Shown in pieces: positions 1 through 4,460 of a stretch of 5,612 bases of DNA. The notes under the pieces are model-generated. The model was not told the origin of the DNA. It did not search any database and was given only the letters and a program-made list of their open reading frames with translations. The translations under genes were made by a program, and so were the position numbers. The DNA is from Clostridia bacterium (GTDB lineage Bacteria > Bacillota > Clostridia > Christensenellales > DUVY01). The stretch lies in contig BNZQ01000086.1 in assembly GCA_026001225.1 (NCBI GenBank), positions 1 through 5,612 on the forward strand. The letters are read 5' to 3'. Numbering within the stretch: position 1 is the first letter of the stretch; every line of letters starts with the position of its first letter.

Positions 1-86
1 TTTCGACTACCCGATCTGTTGCTCCCGTGCCATATCTGCTTTCTTGTCGCCCCGCACTTCGGACATACCGTCATTATCTTTTCCAT
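1..86 (-). CDS. N-terminal fragment of zinc-ribbon IS transposase-like protein (cut by window edge)
   Basis: An open frame runs from ATG at 86 to the window edge without a stop (28 full codons). It begins MEKIMTVCPKCGATRKQ and continues IWHGSNRSGSR. A CPxCG knuckle followed by a G-x-N-R-S-G-x-R stretch is the usual start of the zinc-ribbon DNA-binding region of InsA/IS1-type transposase ORFs, where a second C-x2-C pair would follow just outside the window. The family call is by recalled resemblance and rests on 28 residues. A second in-frame ATG at 74-72 (protein starting MTVCPKCG) has a weak purine-rich GGAAAAG ahead of it, whereas the first ATG has no leader to hold a ribosome site, so either start is possible. 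It is divergent from ssrA. Another zinc-ribbon protein cannot be excluded. Confidence 0.5.
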   Translation of the reverse strand, partial: MEKIMTVCPKCGATRKQIWHGSNRSGSR

Positions 87-92
87 TTCTCT

Positions 93-121
93 ATTATATC
101 ATATGAATTGCTACTTGTCCA
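93..121 (-). promoter_or_regulatory. Promoter of the leftward zinc-ribbon gene, extended -10
   Basis: On the minus strand there is a -35 TGGACA (121-116), a 17-bp spacer and a perfect TATAAT (98-93) preceded by TGA, giving an extended -10. Only six bases separate the -10 from the ATG at 86, so the predicted transcription start falls on or next to that start codon. This implies a leaderless transcript, or use of the second ATG at 74 with a leader of about 12 nt. Confidence 0.6.
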
Positions 122-141
122 CTCCTTGCACGCTGAAACCA

Positions 142-169
142 TTGACAAACGGCGAAATTATGATATAAT
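142..169 (+). promoter_or_regulatory. Promoter of ssrA, consensus sigma-70 type with extended -10
   Basis: A perfect TTGACA (142-147), a 16-bp spacer and a perfect TATAAT (164-169) preceded by TGA (extended -10) are visible. Transcription should start near 176, giving a precursor with about 40 nt of leader ahead of the mature tmRNA. That leader can fold: TTCGC (190-194) pairs with GCGAA (200-204). RNase P would be expected to cut at 215, opposite the acceptor stem. The near-ideal promoter fits a highly expressed stable RNA. Confidence 0.88.
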
Positions 170-214
170 GTAGATTCCTATACGTGTCGTTCGCCAGACG
201 CGAATGAACGATAC

Positions 215-588
215 GGGGATGTACCAGATTCGACGGTGCGGAGGTTCTTGGAGGGTGTATGCGGCAGGGCCGGCTGCCATAAAACGGCGAAAAAATTAAA
301 CGACAAATCCGAAAAAACGGTGAGAACGGCTCCGGTTGCTCTCGCGTTTGCGGCTTAATTTAAAGCCGTCGTCGGCCCGTCCGGTTCGCTTGGGCGGTGT
401 CCGGTGTCAGTTTAGGCGAAGCACATTGCGCGAATTTTAGGCTTTTCAATCCGCGTGAGGACAAAAAAAGCCTCGCGGGCGGCGGTTGTTTCTTCCCAAA
501 GCCCGTTAAACCTTAAAAGGAAATAAGCATATAGAGCCTTTTCGAATGTCCATATCGGACGCGGGTGCAACTCCCGCCATCTCCACCA
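215..588 (+). ncRNA. ssrA: tmRNA (transfer-messenger RNA)
   Basis: tmRNA rescues ribosomes stalled on broken messages. Charged with alanine and bound by SmpB, it enters the A site and supplies a short reading frame that tags the nascent chain for degradation. The 5' end GGGGATG (215-221) pairs fully with CATCTCC (578-584, one G-U), followed by an encoded ACCA (585-588). The hallmark ATTCGACGG lies at 228-236. The T arm is GCGGG (561-565) / CCCGC (573-577) with a seven-base loop TGCAACT. The tag frame ends at TAA 356-358, and the region from there to about 540 would hold the remaining helices and pseudoknots. The length of 374 nt is normal for the one-piece form. One oddity is G instead of T at loop position 567 (the psi55 equivalent). 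The 3' end serves as the attachment site of the adjacent element, which leaves the RNA intact. Confidence 0.97.
302..358 (+). other. tmRNA tag-peptide reading frame
   Basis: The frame ending at TAA 356-358 reads DKSEKTVRTAPVALAFAA if translation resumes at GAC 302, just after ATTAAAC, a context like that before resume codons in other tmRNAs. The frame stays open upstream to GCG 287, so a resume codon there (adding AKKLN) is not formally excluded. The hydrophobic ALAFAA end fits the ClpXP-type degradation signal (usually ALAA). At 18 residues it is longer than the 10-15 common in Firmicutes. Confidence 0.75.
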
Positions 589-2224
589 CACGAGAGGTAT
601 ACGCACACCTCTCCGAAAGAGAAACCGCACGGTCGGTTTCTTTTTCATTTAAGCCGGTTTTTTCATCTGTCCCGTCATTTAAACCGCCATGATTGCCATC
701 ACCGCCGTTTTTATCGCTCCCGCCGTCATAAGTTCCGTTGTGGTCGTCGCCGTCGGGATAATCGGGAAAAATGAGGTTTAAAAGCAATTCGCCTTTTTGC
801 CCGCCTTTGAGGTTAAATAAGATTTTCATCTTATCGTCGTAAAGAATAACCTTGTAAATCAAGGTGTCAATCAGGTCGCGGCGGTTTTTAATCTTGGAGT
901 AATCCAACGTGCGGAAATGCAACAGCCACTTGCGGATATCGTTGTAACTGTATTCAATCCGCAACGCCCTTTCGCAGGCGATCGTGTCTTTCAACTCCTT
1001 GTTCGTGTTCTCCAACTTTTCGATTTGCGCCATTATGGTATCGGTAATCCTGCCGAGCATAAGGGCTTGCATAAGGTTGTTAATCGCCTTTTGATTGCCG
1101 GATACAAGGCTTTCGAGGCGTTTAATCTCAACGTCGTTATTCTCGGCCTGAATGAGTAAGTAGGTTTCGGCGGCGATCAGATCGACAAACCCGTCGGTCA
1201 AAAGGCCGTATTTGTTTTGCTCCGTCCCGTCCCCGGCAACCGCTTTGATAATCTCGTCCTCGATGAACTGTTTGCGGATTGTACGCTTGCCGCAAATATT
1301 GTTAGTCACACCTACGCACTTGTAATAGTGATGGATTTTCTTGCTCCGGCTCGTAGAACTGATACCGGTCATGTTGCTGCCGCAATGCCCGCACAGCAGG
1401 TCTTCGGATAAAAGATATTCTATCTTTGCTTTACCCCTTGACGGGGCTTGCGCAAGTTTTGCCAAAATGCCCTGCGCCTGCTCAAAAAGCCCGTCGTCGA
1501 TCAGGCGCGGTATGCCGCCGTCAATCTCATTGCCGTGATAGATATACTTGCCTAAATACCGGCGGTTGCTGAAAATGCGCTGGAAACTGCTTTTGTTCCA
1601 CCTGCCGCCCTTGGAAGTGGGGATACCGCGCTCGTTGAGATAGCGCGCGATTGTAGCGTAATTGTGGCCGCCGACAAACATCTCGAATACTGTCTTGACA
1701 AGCGGCGCGGTATGCTCGTCCACGACGTAATTCTTTTCCTCGTCTACCTTGTAGCCGAGGGCGATGCTGCCGCCGAAGAACTTGCATTTGGAAGCGGATA
1801 TGCCTATCCCGCGCTTTATTTTCTGACTCAATTCGAGGGAGTAGTATTCCGCCATACTCTCCAACACGCCCTCAACGAGAACGCCGCTCGCGTCGTCGGT
1901 GATGTTCTCTTTTGCGCTCAACACCCGAACGCCGTTCTTTTTTAACTTCGCTTTATACGTGGCGGAATCGTACCTATTTCGGGCAAACCTGTCAAGTTGA
2001 TAGACGATGACAAACTGGAACTGCTTTTTACGGCTGTCCTCGATCATGCGCAAAAATTCGGGGCGTTTGTCAGTCGTGCCGGTTAAAGCGCGATCAATGT
2101 ACTCCCCGATAATCTTGTATCCGTACCGTTCCGCGAAAGCGCGGCATTCTTTCATTTGGCCTTCGATGGATTGCTCATTTTGCGAGTGGGAACTGAATCT
2201 CGCGTAGATGACTGCGTTGTTCAT
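506..2224 (-). CDS. Large serine recombinase (site-specific integrase) whose C-terminus is encoded by ssrA
   Basis: A 572-residue resolvase/invertase-type recombinase that catalyses integration and excision of the element through a phosphoserine link to DNA. The catalytic domain (about 1-140) has YARFSS with Arg9 and nucleophile Ser11, and LDRFARN with Arg79 and Arg82. A recombinase domain follows (about 155-255, GYKVDEE ... RRYLGKYIYHG), then a zinc ribbon with Cys278, Cys281, Cys303 and Cys311, and a coiled-coil region (about 360-425). The family core ends near residue 486. After it come an Asp/Gly/Asn-rich acidic linker (487-525) and a tail ending VVEMAGVAPASDMDI and 12 more residues. Residues 546-572 and the stop are antisense to the last 83 nt of tmRNA, so they are attachment-site sequence rather than recombinase core. 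AAGGAG (2242-2237) lies 12 nt before the ATG, a rather long spacing, and no better in-frame start exists. The length is typical of TnpX-like large serine recombinases. Confidence 0.96.
   Translation of the reverse strand: MNNAVIYARFSSHSQNEQSIEGQMKECRAFAERYGYKIIGEYIDRALTGTTDKRPEFLRMIEDSRKKQFQFVIVYQLDRFARNRYDSATYKAKLKKNGVRVLSAKENITDDASGVLVEGVLESMAEYYSLELSQKIKRGIGISASKCKFFGGSIALGYKVDEEKNYVVDEHTAPLVKTVFEMFVGGHNYATIARYLNERGIPTSKGGRWNKSSFQRIFSNRRYLGKYIYHGNEIDGGIPRLIDDGLFEQAQGILAKLAQAPSRGKAKIEYLLSEDLLCGHCGSNMTGISSTSRSKKIHHYYKCVGVTNNICGKRTIRKQFIEDEIIKAVAGDGTEQNKYGLLTDGFVDLIAAETYLLIQAENNDVEIKRLESLVSGNQKAINNLMQALMLGRITDTIMAQIEKLENTNKELKDTIACERALRIEYSYNDIRKWLLHFRTLDYSKIKNRRDLIDTLIYKVILYDDKMKILFNLKGGQKGELLLNLIFPDYPDGDDHNGTYDGGSDKNGGDGNHGGLNDGTDEKTGLNEKETDRAVSLSERCAYTSRVVEMAGVAPASDMDIRKGSICLFPFKV
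592..613. repeat. Imperfect inverted repeat beside the ssrA end; candidate attL core region
   Basis: GAGAGGTAT (592-600) and ACACCTCTC (605-613) are inverted copies matching at 8 of 9 positions around a four-base centre ACGC. The repeat starts four bases after the CCA of ssrA and lies inside the recombinase coding region. Large serine recombinases act on short sites with imperfect dyad symmetry around a central dinucleotide, so this is a reasonable candidate for part of attL. The exact crossover cannot be fixed without the empty site or attR. Confidence 0.4.
615..646 (+). terminator. Rho-independent terminator of ssrA, inside the recombinase coding region
   Basis: AGAAACCG (620-627) pairs with CGGTTTCT (634-641) across a six-base loop CACGGT, followed by a T run (640-645). 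This sits 32 nt after the tmRNA CCA, the expected place for the ssrA terminator. Weaker pairs extend the stem to G615-C646, so the flanks are A-rich on one side and T-rich on the other and some activity on the minus strand is possible. On the minus strand the same bases encode the recombinase tail around residues 527-537. Confidence 0.75.
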
Positions 2225-2236
2225 AGTGACGTGAAT

Positions 2237-2242
2237 CTCCTT
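2237..2242 (-). promoter_or_regulatory. Ribosome binding site of the recombinase, long spacing
   Basis: AAGGAG on the minus strand, 12 nt ahead of the ATG at 2224. The spacing exceeds the usual 5-9 nt, which may keep recombinase translation low. No ATG, GTG or TTG lies closer in frame. Confidence 0.6.
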
Positions 2243-2255
2243 TTTCGGCGGTGCG

Positions 2256-2408
2256 TTACTTCTCGGCCTTGACCGCCTTGACTGCGGAAACTCGCCGCCG
2301 CCGCGAAGCCGCCTGAGGAAACGGGCGAGGGATAAACACGAACGGCCCTCCTGACGGGTGCTTTATGCTCGCCCCTCGACGGCGAGCAAGGCGGCGATAC
2401 AAATCCAC
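2256..2408 (-). CDS. Possible small basic protein, unrecognised (low confidence)
   Basis: After the TAG of the WYL gene the same frame stays open for 60 codons to the TAA at 2258-2256. The only ordinary start in it is GTG 2408, giving 50 residues beginning MDLYRRLARRRGAS and ending VSAVKAVKAEK. It is Arg/Lys-rich, lies between two genes on the same strand and ends 31 bp before the recombinase ATG. Against it, no ribosome binding site precedes the GTG, Arg-rich frames arise by chance in GC-rich DNA, and the perfect inverted repeat covers both its ends. It may be only structured non-coding sequence, or a relic of a longer WYL C-terminus. Confidence 0.18.
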   Translation of the reverse strand: MDLYRRLARRRGASIKHPSGGPFVFIPRPFPQAASRRRRVSAVKAVKAEK

Positions 2409-2438
2409 AAGGCGGTCAAGGACATTGGCGGTAAAGGC

Positions 2439-3554
2439 CTATTCCGCACTTGCGGTCAATATCCGCTCCCGATACTCCGCGAATCCTTGTACCGCGTCGG
2501 CGGGAGCGGTGATACGGATTTTACCGCATGAGGTTAGACACCACGCATAGAATGTCGGGCTGATTTGTACGGGAACGGTTACGCGGAAGTATAGAGGGCC
2601 GACGGGGACAGGTTTAGCGTTGGAAACCGATACGGACAAATCGGTCGGTTGAACGGCATGGGAATTTTGAGCGGTCGCGGGGGCAGATTGCAAAGCCGCC
2701 GTCGTAAGCGGATTGGATAAATCGTTCAGTTTGACGATCGGGACGTTTTCCCCGAACTTATCGAGGATAGCGTCAATGCAATCATTGGAAACCGTCAGCG
2801 TCACTTCCTTTAACTCCCCCGTAAACATGGAAAAGGCCTGCCGCTTGTAGGAATGGATATTGAAATTCTCATAGGCCGCGACGGGCGTAATGTCGGCGGT
2901 TTCCGTTTCTACCCGCTCCATGCGGTCGATACGGTAGTTGCATAAATCCTTGTACTTGTCGGAGTAACACGTCAAATAATATTTGTCGTTCGTGTAAATC
3001 AAGGCAAGCGGATTGACGGTATACCGTTCGCCGTTCTTGCGGTAAACCTTGTTTTTATCGAGATCGAAATCGTAATACAGAAAAGAGGCTTTTTTGCGCC
3101 GTTCGATTGCGGAAATCAAAGCGTCGATGATGTAAAAGACGTGGCGGTTGGCGTGTTTGGCGGTGTCAAAGCAAACGGCGTTGCGCCGTAACACCTCGGC
3201 GCGGTGGTCGCCCGCGAGGGCGGCGATCTTTCCGACAAGGCTTTCCGTCTTGTCGTCGGGAATAAAACCCGCGGCTTGTACCGCGTCGATCAGTATGCGC
3301 AGTTCGGGAATGTCGAAGGCTCTGTCCTCGACGTAGAAGTAATAACTTTTCTTCTTGAACGATTTGATTTCATAGCCGTATTCGTTGAGGAGTTGAATAT
3401 CCTTCAATAGAGTGCGGCTCTCGACCGTGATTCCTTGTTTTTTGAGCAAGGCGATAATATCCTCGGTGGACAGAGGATTGTTTTCGTCGGTATGACGGGC
3501 AAGCAAGTCATACAGCAGACGTATTTTTATTCTTTGTTCCCTATTATGGGACAT
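2439..3554 (-). CDS. WYL-domain transcriptional regulator with N-terminal winged helix
   Basis: A 371-residue DNA-binding regulator. A winged-helix region (about 5-75: RIKIRLLYDLLARHT, then STEDIIALLKKQ and SRTLLKDIQLLNEYG) precedes a linker. The WYL domain follows (about 140-215) with NPLALIYTNDKYYLTCY, where Tyr192-Tyr193-Leu194 replaces Trp-Tyr-Leu, and with Arg208 and Arg211 in NYRIDRM. The C-terminal WCX part (about 245-371) ends FYAWCLTSCGKIRITAP. WYL domains bind nucleic acid or nucleotide ligands and tune repressors or activators, including regulators of defence and mobile elements. An Ala/Pro/Ser-rich stretch (about 282-318) interrupts the WCX part. No ribosome site precedes the ATG, only six T; no other in-frame start fits better, so it may be weakly translated or leaderless. 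Its place behind the recombinase suggests control of the element, which is inference. Confidence 0.92.
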   Translation of the reverse strand: MSHNREQRIKIRLLYDLLARHTDENNPLSTEDIIALLKKQGITVESRTLLKDIQLLNEYGYEIKSFKKKSYYFYVEDRAFDIPELRILIDAVQAAGFIPDDKTESLVGKIAALAGDHRAEVLRRNAVCFDTAKHANRHVFYIIDALISAIERRKKASFLYYDFDLDKNKVYRKNGERYTVNPLALIYTNDKYYLTCYSDKYKDLCNYRIDRMERVETETADITPVAAYENFNIHSYKRQAFSMFTGELKEVTLTVSNDCIDAILDKFGENVPIVKLNDLSNPLTTAALQSAPATAQNSHAVQPTDLSVSVSNAKPVPVGPLYFRVTVPVQISPTFYAWCLTSCGKIRITAPADAVQGFAEYRERILTASAE

Positions 3555-3623
3555 AAAAAATATTCGATAGGTACATACCGCATATTTGTAATCCGCGGCG
3601 GGATATTGATTCGGCGTTGCCCG
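3555..3623. promoter_or_regulatory. Short spacer upstream of the WYL gene with a small dyad
   Basis: This 69-bp gap follows the TAG of the YjbR-like gene and precedes the WYL ATG. It has no T-tailed hairpin, so no terminator separates the genes. The palindrome GGTACATACC (3570-3579, GGTA/TACC around two bases) lies 15-25 nt ahead of the WYL start and could be an autoregulatory operator. On the minus strand TTACAA followed after 16 bp by TATCGA is a poor promoter match. The gap is also where base composition changes. Confidence 0.3.
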
Positions 3624-4460
3624 CTATGCCCTTGTAAATCTTTGGGCGCGGAGCAGGACGCGGTAGAGCATTTGCGCGTCGGTGAAGTCGCCGGACACGG
3701 GCATGATGTACCACTTGCCGCCGCGGGGGAAACGCGCTTGACGGATAAGCGGATGCCGAGGTTTCAGACGTTCGGCGTGCTTAAAGTCAAGCCGCACCAA
3801 AAAACTGACCTTGCCCTCGCGCTCGTAAACAAGCGCAAAGGTCTTGCCGCCGACGCGCAGGGACGCGGGCAGATAGGGCTTTTCGGGCCGCTCTATCGCC
3901 GTCATGCCCTCGTTCAGCCGCTCCTCGCGCCGCCGGATATAGTTGACAGCGCGCTTCCGCGTCATGCGCAAGGGCGCGCGTTCCCGCCGCGCCGCCGGAA
4001 CGGAAACGATACCGCTCAACTCCGGCTCGTCGTGGGCGGCGGCTTCCAACTCAATATCGACCGCGCCCGCGAAAATGTCGTCCTCCGCGTCGAAATCCTC
4101 ACTCTCGGCCGCCGCCGCAAGGTCGGAAAGTTCCTCCTTCGTCAACACCGCCGCACCGTCGCCGTTCCATGCGTTATCCGCCGCGCCCGCGAGTATGCCG
4201 TCCTCCGCGTCGGGGCCGCCGTACCCGGCCGCCGCCGCAAGGTCGGAAAGCACCCCGTCCGTCAAGGCCGCCGTTTCCTGCTCCGAGCCGTCGCCGTTCC
4301 GCGCGTTATCCGCCGTGCCCGCGGCAACCGGCGCGGCTTTGCGCCCGCTCCGGCGGAGCCTCCGCGCAACGAACAGCACGACGGCAACCGCCGCCAGTCC
4401 CATCGCCGCCCAATCAATCACGTCGATGTTCGTCCAGATGAAATCCATTATCCGCTGCAT
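3624..4460 (-). CDS. Membrane-anchored protein with tandem acidic repeats and YjbR-like C-terminal domain
   Basis: 278 residues, function unknown. One hydrophobic segment (about 17-34, AAMGLAAVAVVLFVA) followed by RRLRRSGRK predicts a single membrane anchor with the rest cytoplasmic. Residues 47-130 are two copies of an Ala/Asp-rich unit (44 and 40 residues) sharing LSDLAAAA and DAED, with a partial third copy, so this is probably a flexible linker. A basic Arg-rich stretch (158-182) precedes a C-terminal domain (about 190-278) with VSFLVRLDFKHAERLKPRHP, KWYIMPV and FTDAQMLYRVLLRA. That pattern resembles the YjbR/MmcQ (CyaY-like fold) domain found at the end of many clostridial proteins of unknown role; the assignment is by recalled resemblance. 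The ATG follows the upstream TAA with no gap and AAGGGGG lies 8 nt ahead, so translation is probably coupled to the surface-protein gene. Sampled GC is high, about 63-67%. Confidence 0.6.
   Translation of the reverse strand: MQRIMDFIWTNIDVIDWAAMGLAAVAVVLFVARRLRRSGRKAAPVAAGTADNARNGDGSEQETAALTDGVLSDLAAAAGYGGPDAEDGILAGAADNAWNGDGAAVLTKEELSDLAAAAESEDFDAEDDIFAGAVDIELEAAAHDEPELSGIVSVPAARRERAPLRMTRKRAVNYIRRREERLNEGMTAIERPEKPYLPASLRVGGKTFALVYEREGKVSFLVRLDFKHAERLKPRHPLIRQARFPRGGKWYIMPVSGDFTDAQMLYRVLLRAQRFTRA
4071..4322 (-). repeat. Tandem duplication inside the YjbR-like gene
   Basis: Copy 1 (4322-4191, 132 bp) and copy 2 (4190-4071, 120 bp) are adjacent. Both translate to A-G-x-A-D-N-A-x-N-G-D-G ... 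LSDLAAAA ... DAEDxI. Long identical DNA stretches, including CCGCCGCAAGGTCGGAAAG in each copy, point to a recent in-frame duplication, with a 12-bp length difference. A partial third copy (AGAVDIE) follows copy 2. Confidence 0.8.

Larger units (their letters stand above)
2225..2438. promoter_or_regulatory. Spacer with nested inverted repeats between WYL gene and recombinase
   Basis: This 214-bp gap is rich in dyad symmetry. A perfect 14-bp inverted repeat, CCTTGACCGCCTTG (2267-2280) against CAAGGCGGTCAAGG (2408-2421), encloses 127 bp. Inside it TGCTCGCC (2366-2373) and GGCGAGCA (2381-2388) form an 8-bp hairpin with a 7-base loop. The words CTCGCC (2291-2296) and GGCGAG (2324-2329) recur as another pair. 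No run of T follows the hairpin on either strand, so it is not a standard terminator. The region could be an operator area for the neighbouring WYL protein or a cis site of the element. No clear sigma-70 promoter is visible on the minus strand. Confidence 0.45.

Noticed and set aside
455..490. Possible minus-strand terminator (GC-rich bases then seven T) for the recombinase inside ssrA
   Set aside because: Only about three convincing base pairs precede the T run, and the sequence is constrained by tmRNA structure.
412..648. Minus-strand frame of 78 codons over the ssrA 3' half
   Set aside because: It lies in tmRNA and in another frame of the recombinase tail; the composition is that of translated structured RNA.
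2363..2425. Hydrophobic 20-residue frame starting MSLTALWICIAALL on the minus strand
   Set aside because: It is very short, lacks a clear ribosome site, overlaps another open frame and the inverted-repeat structures, and has no recognisable relatives.
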